From assembly GCF_001263355.1 (NCBI RefSeq), contig NZ_LGYO01000001.1, forward strand, positions 30,340 through 64,997: DNA of 34,658 nt, written 5' to 3'. A program made the translations under genes and the position numbers. Under the pieces are notes generated by a model that searched no databases, was not told the DNA's origin, and saw only the letters and a program-made list of their open reading frames with translations. The DNA comes from Acetobacterium bakii. Its GTDB lineage: Bacteria; Bacillota; Clostridia; Eubacteriales; Eubacteriaceae. Each line of letters begins with the position of its first letter. Position 1 is the first letter of the stretch. Positions 16,484 through 25,337 of the stretch are shown here, one piece after another.

Positions 16484-17644
16484 ATGAGTAAAATAGTTAT
16501 TAAAAATATTGGGAAGATTGTAACAGGTGATATCAACAAACCAGTTTTCCAGGCGGATACCATCGTCGTTGAAGACAATTTGATCACTGCAATTGGCGGA
16601 AGCGAATTGTTGGCGGATCTCGAAGCGGCAACGATTATTGATGCTAACGGAACCACCGTAACTCCTGGGTTGTTTGACACTCACGTCCATGTCAGTGGCG
16701 GCGAGTTTGCGCCAAGACAGAAAACCATGGATTTTATCAGCAGTGCGCTGCATGGCGGTGTCACGACCATGATCTCCGCCGGAGAAGCCCATTTTCCCGG
16801 GCGTCCCAAAGATCCGGCGGGAGCCAAAGCGCTGGCGATTGCCATCAGCAAGTCCTATTACAATGCTCCGCCATCCGGCGTTAAAGTTCATGGTGGGGCT
16901 GTGATTCTGGAAAAAGGCCTGACGGAAGAAGATTTTATTGAAATGAAAGCCCAGGGTGTCTGGCTTGTGGGCGAAGTGGGACTGGGAAGCATAAAGAAAC
17001 CGGAAGATGCGGCACCGATGGTCGAATGGGCTCATAAGTATGGTTTTAAAGTCCAGATGCACACGGGCGGTACTTCTATTCCGGGAAGTTCAACGGTAAC
17101 AGCAGATGATGTAATTAAGACAAAACCGGATGTTGTCTCTCATATTAATGGTGGACCCACCGCCATTTCCGCAGCAGAAGCAGACCGCATCATGGATGAA
17201 ACCGACTTTGCCATGGAGATTGTTCAGTGCGGTAATCCGAAAATAGCCAACTACGTGGCAAAACGGGCCCAAAAAAAAGGACAGTTGGACCGTTTAATCT
17301 TTGGCAATGACGCACCTTCCGGAACCGGCCTGATTGCTTTGGGGATCTTACGAAATATGTGTCAGATTTCTTCCCTGGCAGAAATCGCTCCGGAAATTGT
17401 CGTCTGCATGGCAACTGGTAACTCGGCAAAGGTTTATGAATTGAACACCGGGATGGTGGCAGTCGGCAAAGAAGCCGATCTGGTTATCATGGATGCGCCA
17501 ATGGGTTCGGTGGCTGATGATGCCATGGGCGCCATTGCCGCAGGGGATATTCCCGGTATCAGTATGGTACTGATCAATGGCAAAATTGTTGTCAACGTCA
17601 GCCGCAACACACCGCCGGCAAAAAGACCGGCAAAAAATATTTAA
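16484..17644 (+). CDS. ena: Enamidase
   Basis: This 386-residue amidohydrolase-superfamily enzyme opens 1,4,5,6-tetrahydro-6-oxonicotinate and releases ammonia, giving (S)-2-formylglutarate. The first metal motif is DTHVH, with H67 and H69. E164, in LVGEVGLGS, is the bridging carboxylate at the position reported for the E. barkeri Fe-Zn enzyme. Later blocks are VQMHTGGTS and VSHINGGPT, with the remaining metal histidines, and GNDAPSGTG with the catalytic aspartate. The C-terminus has the small beta-sandwich segment VGKEADLVIMDAP typical of the superfamily. A GGAGG box precedes the ATG. Length and key residue numbers agree with the known enzyme, so the call is strong. Confidence 0.95.
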   Translation: MSKIVIKNIGKIVTGDINKPVFQADTIVVEDNLITAIGGSELLADLEAATIIDANGTTVTPGLFDTHVHVSGGEFAPRQKTMDFISSALHGGVTTMISAGEAHFPGRPKDPAGAKALAIAISKSYYNAPPSGVKVHGGAVILEKGLTEEDFIEMKAQGVWLVGEVGLGSIKKPEDAAPMVEWAHKYGFKVQMHTGGTSIPGSSTVTADDVIKTKPDVVSHINGGPTAISAAEADRIMDETDFAMEIVQCGNPKIANYVAKRAQKKGQLDRLIFGNDAPSGTGLIALGILRNMCQISSLAEIAPEIVVCMATGNSAKVYELNTGMVAVGKEADLVIMDAPMGSVADDAMGAIAAGDIPGISMVLINGKIVVNVSRNTPPAKRPAKNI

Positions 17645-17687
17645 AAATATAATTACCTAAAAATCTAATTATTGAAGGAGAATAAAA

Positions 17688-18269
17688 ATGGCCATAAAAC
17701 CAAAAATCAGAAAGATTGTAACGACCATCGATGAAGTACGTTTTGAAGGATTCAAGGAATTGGAAGAACCCATCACAACCGTTTCCGTGGCGGCTGTCAT
17801 TAAAAATCCCTTTGCCGGAAAATACATAGAAGATTTGGATGAACTCAGTGAAGTGGGAGAATGGTTGGGCGAGCATTTAAGCAAAATAGCAGCAAAGCAC
17901 CTGGATGGAAAAATCGAAACCTACGGAAAAGGCGCTATCATCGGGCTGGATGGCGAGCTTGAACACGGTGCGGCTATCCTTCATCCTAAATTGGGAAAAC
18001 CCATGCGTGACGCCATTGGCGGCGGAAAGTCGATTATCCCTTCCGCCAAAAAATCCGGTCCTGCCGGAACGGCGCTGGATGTGCCTCTGCATTATGTCGA
18101 TGCCGCTTTTGTTCGGACCCATTATAATGCAATGGAAATCCGTCTGCACGATGCACCAAAATGCGATGAAATCGTCATTGCCCTGGTTTTTAGCAATGGC
18201 GGTCGTCCTCATCCGCGAATCGGCGGACTTACCATAGCTGAAGCAAAATGCGAAGATGGTCTTCGCTAG
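17688..18269 (+). CDS. AA_synth / DUF1185 family protein, unknown role
   Basis: This 193-residue protein is preceded by GAAGGAG. It matches the 'amino acid synthesis' family (PF06684, DUF1185) in length and in features such as SVAAVIKNPFAGKYIEDL (about 33-50), ETYGKGAIIGLDGELEHGAA (about 77-96), HPKLGKPMRDAIGGGKSIIP and the C-terminal GGRPHPRIGG. The family has no firmly assigned reaction that I know of. Members are often encoded beside cyclic amide hydrolases and heterocycle-degradation genes (recalled, not checked). Here it follows enamidase and precedes the 22-base-arm hairpin and mgm. A role in handling 2-formylglutarate or the ring-opening step is a guess from position. Confidence 0.82.
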   Translation: MAIKPKIRKIVTTIDEVRFEGFKELEEPITTVSVAAVIKNPFAGKYIEDLDELSEVGEWLGEHLSKIAAKHLDGKIETYGKGAIIGLDGELEHGAAILHPKLGKPMRDAIGGGKSIIPSAKKSGPAGTALDVPLHYVDAAFVRTHYNAMEIRLHDAPKCDEIVIALVFSNGGRPHPRIGGLTIAEAKCEDGLR

Positions 18270-18284
18270 ATTTTAGTAAAAGCA

Positions 18285-18332
18285 GGATCAATCTTACTCC
18301 CCCGGTTTGCACCGGGAGAGTAAGATTGATCC
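18285..18332 (+). repeat. Long near-perfect hairpin between the DUF1185 gene and mgm
   Basis: Two 22-base arms (18285-18306 and 18311-18332) are complementary at 21 positions around a TTGC loop; the only mismatch is near the loop (C opposite A). No T-run follows on the + strand, so it is not a standard Rho-independent terminator. It lies 15 bases after the DUF1185 stop and 71 bases before the mgm ATG. Likely roles are RNase III processing, protection of the upstream mRNA, or attenuation before the mutase gene. Confidence 0.75.
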
Positions 18333-18403
18333 GGGTGATGTCGGAATCAGTTGAATAAAAAGACGCTGTTACCTGGAATGAAATTAGTAGAATTGAGGAA
18401 ATT

Positions 18404-20245
18404 ATGCAGGAAAAAACGAAACGTATTATCAAAGAGGATATTGAGTCCGTTCGGGCTTTCAGCGATTGTTTTGGGGTTGAAATGCCTGATCTGGACGAAA
18501 ACGGTGAAGTGGTTGGTCTGCCGGCACCATATCCCCGGGAAGTCGCGGGTACCATCCGAAGCGGCTACCGTATTTATGAGCTGTCCCAAAAGGCTAAAGA
18601 AAGAGGCTGGCCCATACAAAACCCGATATTGGGCCGAAATTCTGCCGAAGAAACCTATGCAGAGAGCCTGAATATGTACGCCTATGCTGATAAAATTGAC
18701 GAAACTCTTTTTCATTTCGTCCATGCCGAAGCAACACGTCATATTGATCCTTTAAAAGGAAGAGAATTGATCAATATGTCACGTGGCAAAGGCGGAATCA
18801 CCCCCATAGGGGAGCGGGAATTCATTGCCATGGGCGGCGGCTCCAAACACCCAGTCCGGATCAATGCCACCGGCGATACCCCCCATTTATCCATTATCAA
18901 TGCGCTGATTGCAGGCTTTGACGGCACGGATATCGGCCCGGTGATTCATGTTCATTTTGGCGGTCGGGGCATTCACGACTACAAAACCAAGGTGGTCAAT
19001 GGCTATAAAGCTATTCAAATTTGTGCAGAAAATAATATTTTTGTGCAATTGGATTCCCATAAGCACCTTAATAATATCGGCGGCACCGACGGTATGGCCC
19101 TGGCCATGTGTCTGCTCTCGGAAGGTCTGGCTGTTCATGCCGAGCTGCCCTGGGAATTATCGGCCATTCAGATGAATGTGGCAGGGATCAACATCTATGC
19201 GGATCTGGCAGTAATGGGGGCTTTCAGAGAAGCCTGTCAGAGCAAATCCATCATTGTTGTACCTGAAACCTTCCAGAACCCGCCTCAGAATCTTGTGGCT
19301 GAAGCTGCCCATTTTTCAAGAATGGCGGTAACCGCAAAATTGGGAGGAGCCGATTTTTACCGGCCAAAGGCAGCCGAATCGGTAGGAATTCCAACCGGTG
19401 ATTCCATGGGACAGTCGATCTGGGGAACCGAGGATGTGTTTAAAAATATCTATAATCCTAATATCCAGTCACCCGTTATTGATGCTCGAAAAGCGGAAAT
19501 CATCAACGAATCCCTGGCTGTACTGGAAGCAGCATTGAAGGTTAAAGACCTGACGCTGGATAAAATAAATGATGCTTTCTGGCGGCAATGGTCCGACACT
19601 GAACTCATCGAACTGATTGTGGCGGCCGGCAAAAGTGGGGTGCTAGACAGTCAGCGAGCCGCAGGCTGGGATTTAAAACGCCATGTTGTCGTCAATCGCG
19701 ATAAAGATGGCATCACTCGTTACGTGAAAGGCTATACCCCATTGGGTGTGGATGCCTCCCGTTGTGCCCAAAGCAAAGAAGACGTGAAGGTTCATGAGAA
19801 AAAAGCACCGACCCGTAAAGAGAAAATTGTTTTGGCCACCGTGGGAGCAGATGCCCACGTCAATGGGATTAATGTTATCAAAGAGGCTTTTCAGGAAGCA
19901 GGTTATGATGTTGTCTATCTGAGAGGGATGAATCTGCCGGAAAGCGTGGCAGAAGTAGCGGCGGAAGTCAATGCGGATGCGGTTGGCGTCAGCAACTTGC
20001 TGGGTCTGGGCATGGCCCTGTTTCCACGGGTCAGCAAACGTTTGGAAGAACTGGGACTGCGGGATAAAATGGTCGTCTGCGCCGGCGGACGGATAGCTGA
20101 AAAAGAAGAAGAACATCGTTTTTATGAAGACAAGATCAAAAACGAAGGCAGTGGGTTTATGAGCATCGACGGTTTCTTCGGACCGGACAGTTCACCTGAG
20201 AAATGCGTCAGAATGATCGGAGATATGATTGATAAGAAGAAATAA
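18404..20245 (+). CDS. mgm: 2-Methyleneglutarate mutase (adenosylcobalamin-dependent)
   Basis: This 613-residue enzyme rearranges 2-methyleneglutarate to (R)-3-methylitaconate by a radical carbon-skeleton mutation. Residues about 1-460 form the catalytic TIM-barrel part, with [15 protein letters not shown] and [16 protein letters not shown]. The C-terminal domain (about 470-613) is a base-off/His-on B12-binding domain: D483-A-H485-V-N-G, then SNLLGLG, then the GG of VCAGGRI. H485 is the number recalled for the cobalt-ligating histidine in E. barkeri. The ribosome site GAGG is five bases upstream. A MutL-like gene for a likely reactivating factor lies two genes downstream. Adenosylcobalamin demand links this step to corrinoid metabolism, which the methyltransferases in the window also need. 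Confidence 0.95.
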   Translation: MQEKTKRIIKEDIESVRAFSDCFGVEMPDLDENGEVVGLPAPYPREVAGTIRSGYRIYELSQKAKERGWPIQNPILGRNSAEETYAESLNMYAYADKIDETLFHFVHAEATRHIDPLKGRELINMSRGKGGITPIGEREFIAMGGGSKHPVRINATGDTPHLSIINALIAGFDGTDIGPVIHVHFGGRGIHDYKTKVVNGYKAIQICAENNIFVQLDSHKHLNNIGGTDGMALAMCLLSEGLAVHAELPWELSAIQMNVAGINIYADLAVMGAFREACQSKSIIVVPETFQNPPQNLVAEAAHFSRMAVTAKLGGADFYRPKAAESVGIPTGDSMGQSIWGTEDVFKNIYNPNIQSPVIDARKAEIINESLAVLEAALKVKDLTLDKINDAFWRQWSDTELIELIVAAGKSGVLDSQRAAGWDLKRHVVVNRDKDGITRYVKGYTPLGVDASRCAQSKEDVKVHEKKAPTRKEKIVLATVGADAHVNGINVIKEAFQEAGYDVVYLRGMNLPESVAEVAAEVNADAVGVSNLLGLGMALFPRVSKRLEELGLRDKMVVCAGGRIAEKEEEHRFYEDKIKNEGSGFMSIDGFFGPDSSPEKCVRMIGDMIDKKK

Positions 20246-20285
20246 GATATAAATAGAAAATTAAGAGATATGATAAGGAGATAAA

Positions 20286-21425
20286 ATGAGTGATCAGTTT
20301 CGGATACCATGTGTCATTATGAGAGCAGGAACAAGTAAAGGGATTTTTCTGAAAGAGAATGATTTACCAGCCGATCAGGTTATGAGAGACAAAATCATCC
20401 TTCGAATTTTTGGAAGCCCGGATGTCCGCCAGATCGACGGATTGGCTGGGGCCGATCCATTAACCAGCAAGCTGGCAATTATTGGCCCGCCAACCCATCC
20501 GGAAGCGGATGTGGATTATACGTTTGCTCAAGTCAGTATTGGTGATACGACGGTGGATTATAATGGAAACTGCGGGAATATTTCGTCTGGCGTGGGACCT
20601 TTCGCCATTGATGAGTCTTTTGTAAAAGCTGTTGAGCCGAAAACAAAAGTATGCATTCACAATACCAATACCGGCAAGTTATTGTATGCTGAAGTTCAGG
20701 TTGAAGACGGAAAAGCAAAGGTTAGCGGGGACTTTAAAATTGATGGCGTTCCGGGAACCAATGCCGCCGAACTGATGGATTTTACAGGAACCGCTGGAGC
20801 GGCCACAGGCAAGGTGCTTCCTACTGGAAATGTAATGGATACAATAGAAACCAGTAAAGGCGCTTTAAAGGTTTCCATCGTTGATGTTGCCAACCCCTGC
20901 GTTTTCATCCATGCAGCCGATATAAAGATGAAAGGAACTGAAACCCCGGGTGAAATTGACGGCAATTCAGAGCTTCTGGATTATTTGGAAGAAATTCGGT
21001 CCAAATGCTGCGCCATGATTGGTATGGCAAAAGATGCGAAAGAAGCTTCTGAAAAATCACCGGCATTTCCAATGATCGCATTTGTGAGTGAACCGGCAGA
21101 CTATATTGACTTTACTTCTGGCAATACCATCAAGGCAAATGAAGTGGATCTTGTCTCACGACTGATGTATATGCAGGTGCTGCATAAAACCTACGCCGGC
21201 ACCGCAACCGCCTGCACCGGTTCTGCTGCAAAAATCGCAGGAACCATTGTCAATCAGGTGCTCAGAAAAACAGAATCCGATACGGTCAGAATCGGCCACC
21301 CGGCAGGAGTCATTCCAGTTGTCTCTAAGGTAAAAGGTCAGACTGTGGAGAAAGTGGCACTGGTCCGCACTGCCAGACGCATCATGGAAGGTTATGTTTT
21401 TGTTGAAAAAGCAAAACTTCGATAA
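20286..21425 (+). CDS. mii: 3-Methylitaconate isomerase
   Basis: This 379-residue member of the PrpF / diaminopimelate-epimerase-like fold family isomerises (R)-3-methylitaconate to 2,3-dimethylmaleate without a cofactor. Two-domain pseudo-repeat features are visible: RIPCVIMRAGTSKGIFLKEN at the N-terminus with S17 and K18, GADPLTSKLAIIG with K62 (a residue shown important in the E. barkeri enzyme, as I recall), DYNGNCGNISSGVGPFAIDE, and TACTGSAAKIAGTIV. The C-terminus is VEKAKLR. AAGGAG lies five bases before the ATG. The 3' end may overlap the following MutL-like gene if that gene uses its earlier start. Length equals that recalled for E. barkeri. Confidence 0.95.
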   Translation: MSDQFRIPCVIMRAGTSKGIFLKENDLPADQVMRDKIILRIFGSPDVRQIDGLAGADPLTSKLAIIGPPTHPEADVDYTFAQVSIGDTTVDYNGNCGNISSGVGPFAIDESFVKAVEPKTKVCIHNTNTGKLLYAEVQVEDGKAKVSGDFKIDGVPGTNAAELMDFTGTAGAATGKVLPTGNVMDTIETSKGALKVSIVDVANPCVFIHAADIKMKGTETPGEIDGNSELLDYLEEIRSKCCAMIGMAKDAKEASEKSPAFPMIAFVSEPADYIDFTSGNTIKANEVDLVSRLMYMQVLHKTYAGTATACTGSAAKIAGTIVNQVLRKTESDTVRIGHPAGVIPVVSKVKGQTVEKVALVRTARRIMEGYVFVEKAKLR

Positions 21426-21435
21426 TAATGTACAG

Positions 21436-22866
21436 ATGATGAAAGCAAATACGATTGTTTTTGATATCGGCAGTACCTATACAAAAGCAGTGGCTTACCA
21501 TTTGATCCCAGGTCGGCTGACCTATCTGGGAGTTGGTCAGGCGGCTACGACTTTGGAAGATGTGGCAATCGGGGCTCAACAGGCAGAAGAAAAGATCAGA
21601 CATCAGGGAATAGCATTTGTCCAAATGGTAAACCGGTATAGCTCCTGTAGTGCAGCCGGCGGGCTGCGCATGGTTGCCATGGGTTATATGCCTCAGGTGA
21701 CAGCTAAAGCAGCCAAAGAAGTTGCGATGACAGCCGGGGCAAGGGTAATGGAGGTCATTTCAGTTGATGAACCGCCGGAATATCGGGAAGAAGTACTTCA
21801 CGAAATAAAACCGGATATCATCCTGCTGGCTGGCGGAACCGATAACGGCGATGAAACCTCGGCTCTGGAGAATGCAAAAATTATCTGCAAGGTTAAAACC
21901 AAAGCCATGGTTATTATTGCATGCAATCGCAATGCTCAGAAAAAAGCTGCAAGATTATTGGATGAAGCAGGGATTTCAAACATTCGGGTGCCAAACATCA
22001 TTCCAACGATTCATGAGCTTAATACAAAAGAGGCCCGGGAAGCCATCCATGGCCAGTTTATCAATCAGATTGTGAATGCCCGGGGAGTAAAGAAATTTTG
22101 CGAAACTTTGAATAGCAAAGAAGTTATACCAACACCCGGCGCTATTTTATTTGCCAGTGAATTACTGGCCAAGGGTCTGTATGGCACAGAAGGGATCGGC
22201 AGTCTGATGCTCATCGATATTGGTGGTGCGACAACCGATGTCCATTCTGCCATTCCCGAATTAGAGGAACTCAAACTGGAGGAAAGGGGATTGGTAATCA
22301 ATAATGAAAAGCAATTTTCTTACCGGACCGTGGAAGGCAATTTAGGGATGCGCGTCAGCGCAAACGGCGTGCTTCAAGCGGTGGGCGTTCAAACCCTGCT
22401 AAGTTTAATGGATCAATCGCTTGTGGAAGCGGGAGAAGAGATCATTGACTACATTGAAAAAGTAGAAGATATGACGACCTATATCCCACAGAATGAAAAA
22501 GAAAAAAACATTGATCACGCCATAGCAATTTGTGCCATTCATCTTGCCATTCATCGACATGCTGGCATATATGCCAAAGGAGATGATGCAATAATGGGTG
22601 TAATGGCTGGAACGGCGATGGGTCGGGATTTGAGACATATAAAAAACATTGTTTGTGCGGGCGGTATTATGGTAAATGCCACAGATGAGGAAAAAGCAAA
22701 AATCATAGAAGGTGCTTTTGAAAATCCAGGCAATTCATTGCTGCCCATTGATCACCCGCGGGTGGTCTTTGATGAGCACTATCTGATGTTCTCACTGGGC
22801 GTGCTCAGCAAATGGTTTCCCGATGAAGTATTGGATTTTATGTTGAAAGATTGGAACATTTATTAA
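21436..22866 (+). CDS. MutL/GlmL-family reactivating protein for the B12-dependent mutase
   Basis: This ASKHA-fold ATPase relative of GlmL/MutL has FDIGSTYTKAVAYHL at the N-terminus, LLAGGTDNGDE in the middle, and LIDIGGATTDVHS as the second phosphate loop. GlmL-type proteins accompany glutamate and methyleneglutarate-type mutases and are thought to protect or reactivate the enzyme after loss of the adenosyl group. Its position after mgm and mii makes 2-methyleneglutarate mutase the likely client. The start is uncertain. ATG at 21436 (476 residues) puts the phosphate loop near the N-terminus, as is usual. ATG at 21394 would add 14 residues and overlap mii. Neither has a well-spaced ribosome binding site, so translational coupling to mii is likely. 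Confidence 0.88.
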   Translation: MMKANTIVFDIGSTYTKAVAYHLIPGRLTYLGVGQAATTLEDVAIGAQQAEEKIRHQGIAFVQMVNRYSSCSAAGGLRMVAMGYMPQVTAKAAKEVAMTAGARVMEVISVDEPPEYREEVLHEIKPDIILLAGGTDNGDETSALENAKIICKVKTKAMVIIACNRNAQKKAARLLDEAGISNIRVPNIIPTIHELNTKEAREAIHGQFINQIVNARGVKKFCETLNSKEVIPTPGAILFASELLAKGLYGTEGIGSLMLIDIGGATTDVHSAIPELEELKLEERGLVINNEKQFSYRTVEGNLGMRVSANGVLQAVGVQTLLSLMDQSLVEAGEEIIDYIEKVEDMTTYIPQNEKEKNIDHAIAICAIHLAIHRHAGIYAKGDDAIMGVMAGTAMGRDLRHIKNIVCAGGIMVNATDEEKAKIIEGAFENPGNSLLPIDHPRVVFDEHYLMFSLGVLSKWFPDEVLDFMLKDWNIY

Positions 22867-22893
22867 AAAATAAAAAAACAGGAGATAAATAAA

Positions 22894-23766
22894 ATGAATC
22901 AAACTGCAAAAATGAGAGAATTATTAAAAATAAAGAAAATGGTAGTTGCACCAGGAGCTCATGATGCGATGACGGCAAAAATTATTGGCCGGTTGGGATT
23001 TGACGCGGTTTATATGACCGGATACGGACAATCTGCCAGTCATCTGGGTCAGCCGGATGTGGGACTGATGACAATGAGTGAAATGGTGGCCCGAGCTGCC
23101 AACATCGTGGAGGCGGCCGGGGTACCTGTGATTGCTGATGCGGATACCGGTTTCGGTAATGCCGTTAACGTCATGCGCACCGTCCGTGAATATGAAAAAG
23201 CCGGTGTTGCCGTGATCCAATTGGAAGATCAGGTAATGCCCAAAAAATGCGGTCATATGATCGGCCGTGAAATCATCCCCATGGATGAAATGGTGGGCAA
23301 AATCAAAGCGGCAGTGGATACCCGGATGAATCCGGATTTTATGATTATGGCAAGAACCGATGCCCGCACGATCATGGGAATTGAAGAAGCCATCAAACGC
23401 GGTCAGGCCTATAAAGAAGCTGGTGCGGATATTGTCTTCATTGAATCACCAGAAAGCATTGAAGAAATGAAAATGATCAATTCGCAGATTGAAGGATATA
23501 CCCTGGCAAATATGGTGGAAGGCGGAAGAACACCTTTATTAAAAAATAAAGAACTGGAAGCCATCGGTTACAACCTGACCATTTATCCCACAGCTTCAAT
23601 TTATGTAGCGATGAAAGCCATGGTTGACTTATGGACTGCATTAAAAAATGATGACACCACCGCAAATGTGATGGATAAGATGGTTACCTTTGCTGAATTC
23701 AATGATTTAATTGGTTTGGATGCGATTCGAGAAATCGAAAGGAATTACGCAACAGGAAGAAAATAG
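22894..23766 (+). CDS. dml: 2,3-Dimethylmalate lyase
   Basis: This 290-residue enzyme of the isocitrate lyase / PEP mutase superfamily cleaves (2R,3S)-2,3-dimethylmalate to propionate and pyruvate, the last step of nicotinate fermentation. It has the TIM-barrel metal-binding DADTGFGNAVNV (about 85-96), the catalytic loop KKCGH (117-121, C119), and ARTDAR followed by GADIVFIESP. It resembles methylisocitrate lyase, which cleaves a related substrate, but the adjacent dmdAB and mii genes favour dimethylmalate. AGGAGA precedes the ATG. It is encoded before the dehydratase genes, so gene order does not follow pathway order. Confidence 0.94.
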   Translation: MNQTAKMRELLKIKKMVVAPGAHDAMTAKIIGRLGFDAVYMTGYGQSASHLGQPDVGLMTMSEMVARAANIVEAAGVPVIADADTGFGNAVNVMRTVREYEKAGVAVIQLEDQVMPKKCGHMIGREIIPMDEMVGKIKAAVDTRMNPDFMIMARTDARTIMGIEEAIKRGQAYKEAGADIVFIESPESIEEMKMINSQIEGYTLANMVEGGRTPLLKNKELEAIGYNLTIYPTASIYVAMKAMVDLWTALKNDDTTANVMDKMVTFAEFNDLIGLDAIREIERNYATGRK

Positions 23767-23781
23767 ATCAGGGGGATGACC

Positions 23782-25188
23782 ATGTTAGAGTTAAGACAAA
23801 AAATCAGTGAGATGCAGCCCCTGACTATTGGGGAAGTGGTTGCACTGGCGACTGAATATCAAGCCAGGGTGGTTGACGTGGTTCTGCTGGAAACTGAAAT
23901 ACAGACCGAACTGGCGAGAGAAGAGATTCTCACAAAGGTGATGGAAGAGTACGATCATAATATTCGAGCGCTGGAAATTGGATTGAAAGACGGTGAGAGC
24001 ATCCTTTTGGGAACCGTTGCTTCTCAATTAAACAAGATTGAAGGGCCGAAATGCTTTGCCGATAAAATGCTGGATGATGCCTTGTTGTTCACCCTGGCAG
24101 CCCAGGTTGGCAATCATTGCATCGGGCTCAGACCCTGTGCCGGAACCGGGGATTCCTGTCCGTATGCCGGATTTATCAAAGCCATGCAGGTCAATGGCTA
24201 TGAGGCAAAGACCGTAGCAGAGATTGCTGCGTTGATATTGAAAATAGGCAGTATTTTCCGTGTGGGAAAGGTCACAACCGGATGCAACATGGAAGGTTTC
24301 GGTGCCGGAGCTGCCTGTATTGCGGCAGCTACCGCGGTTCTGGAAGGCGGAACACCAGAACAGATGGAAAAAGCCATGGTTCTGGCAATGTCACCGACGA
24401 TTGGTGTTCCCTGTACACCCCGGGTGCTGGTACCAGCACTCTGTACAACCCATGTGGGCGGCGCCATCCTCATCGGGATGTATGCCGGAAAAATGTGTAC
24501 GAAAGTTGAAATGACGGTCAATGTTCCATTTGACGTCATGATCGCTATGGCCAGCCAGGTTCATGTGGAGTCAGGAAAGTATCTTGTGCCAACGGTGGTT
24601 GAATATATGGAACCCTTCTTTAAACGTAAAGCTGCAGTTGAATCATTGGTGGCCGAAGAAGTTAAAAAAGCAGAGGCCAAACAAATGACGGAAACGCTGG
24701 CCAAGGCTAATCGTTTGGCCAAAGAAATGGCCAGTGATACAAAGTCCGTTTTAAATACCTATGGCGATGCCGTGGTGGGGGGAAGCAGCCAGGCAGTTGG
24801 ATCACCGACTAATGCCGCTCGTATTGCCAATAAGCTGGCCAAGGGGACCATTAAAAAAGTCACCATTGAGCTATATCCAGAATTGTTTAAACGGCGCTCC
24901 ATCAATATTCCGGGGATCTTAATGGGCGCAGTGTTCGGCGCATCCACCTCGGATTATGAGATGTATAATCAGGCTATTGATAAGGTGAAGGAACTGGGGA
25001 TTGCTGTTGAGATCATCGAGGGTACCGAGCATGCCATCCAGAAAATCACCATTGAAACCGATGAGATGACGGGTTCGGTGGATACCCTGAATCGCGGCGG
25101 CGGACGGCTGGTGCTGCGGGAAGCAGTGCCATCAACCGCTGAAGCCATAAAAATAGCTGACAAACTGGGCATTCAGCTGGTCGAGTAA
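23782..25188 (+). CDS. hmd: 2-(Hydroxymethyl)glutarate dehydratase, serine-dehydratase-like [4Fe-4S] enzyme
   Basis: The start is ATG at 23782, six bases after AGGGGG; ATG at 23776 would touch the ribosome site. The 468-residue product resembles the alpha chain of bacterial L-serine dehydratases: RPCAGTGDSCPYAG (C119, C126), TGCNMEGFGAGAACIAAATA (C168) and VPCTPRVLVPALC (C211, C221). C168, C211 and C221 have nearly the spacing of the three cluster cysteines of E. coli SdaA, leaving one iron open for the hydroxyl group. Residues about 330-468 (GGSSQAVGSPTNAARIA and after) look like a diverged beta domain placed after alpha. A serine-dehydratase-like enzyme was predicted for this step in E. barkeri. 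No other dehydratase candidate for it is present here. Confidence 0.88.
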   Translation: MLELRQKISEMQPLTIGEVVALATEYQARVVDVVLLETEIQTELAREEILTKVMEEYDHNIRALEIGLKDGESILLGTVASQLNKIEGPKCFADKMLDDALLFTLAAQVGNHCIGLRPCAGTGDSCPYAGFIKAMQVNGYEAKTVAEIAALILKIGSIFRVGKVTTGCNMEGFGAGAACIAAATAVLEGGTPEQMEKAMVLAMSPTIGVPCTPRVLVPALCTTHVGGAILIGMYAGKMCTKVEMTVNVPFDVMIAMASQVHVESGKYLVPTVVEYMEPFFKRKAAVESLVAEEVKKAEAKQMTETLAKANRLAKEMASDTKSVLNTYGDAVVGGSSQAVGSPTNAARIANKLAKGTIKKVTIELYPELFKRRSINIPGILMGAVFGASTSDYEMYNQAIDKVKELGIAVEIIEGTEHAIQKITIETDEMTGSVDTLNRGGGRLVLREAVPSTAEAIKIADKLGIQLVE

Positions 25189-25256
25189 AGCCAAAATGCG
25201 CGGATGCGTTTTAGGATTATAAAACGTGATAAATCATAAAATACAAAAAATATTGA

Positions 25257-25307
25257 AACCTGATTGAGCTTATACAGAAAGGATAACCCTGTATAAGCTT
25301 TCAGGTT
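25257..25307 (+). repeat. Long stem-loop upstream of dmdA
   Basis: AGCTTATACAG (25267-25277) pairs perfectly with CTGTATAAGCT (25289-25299) around an 11-base loop. After a small internal loop the stem is extended by AACCTGA (25257-25263) with TCAGGTT (25301-25307). This gives 18 base pairs in the 149-base hmd-dmdA gap, ending 30 bases before the dmdA start. No T-run follows. It may be a processing or stability element, or an operator. Nothing else was recognised in the gap. Confidence 0.6.
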
Positions 25308-25337
25308 ATCTGAAACAATAATAGCGAGGAGTAAAGA

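Noticed and set aside
16481-17062. - strand open frame opposite enamidase
   Set aside because: It is antisense to a gene with verified active-site residues and shows no recognisable domain.
18285-18332. Calling the long hairpin a Rho-independent terminator
   Set aside because: There is no T-run after it on the + strand, and downstream genes of the same pathway follow at once. It is reported as a repeat instead.
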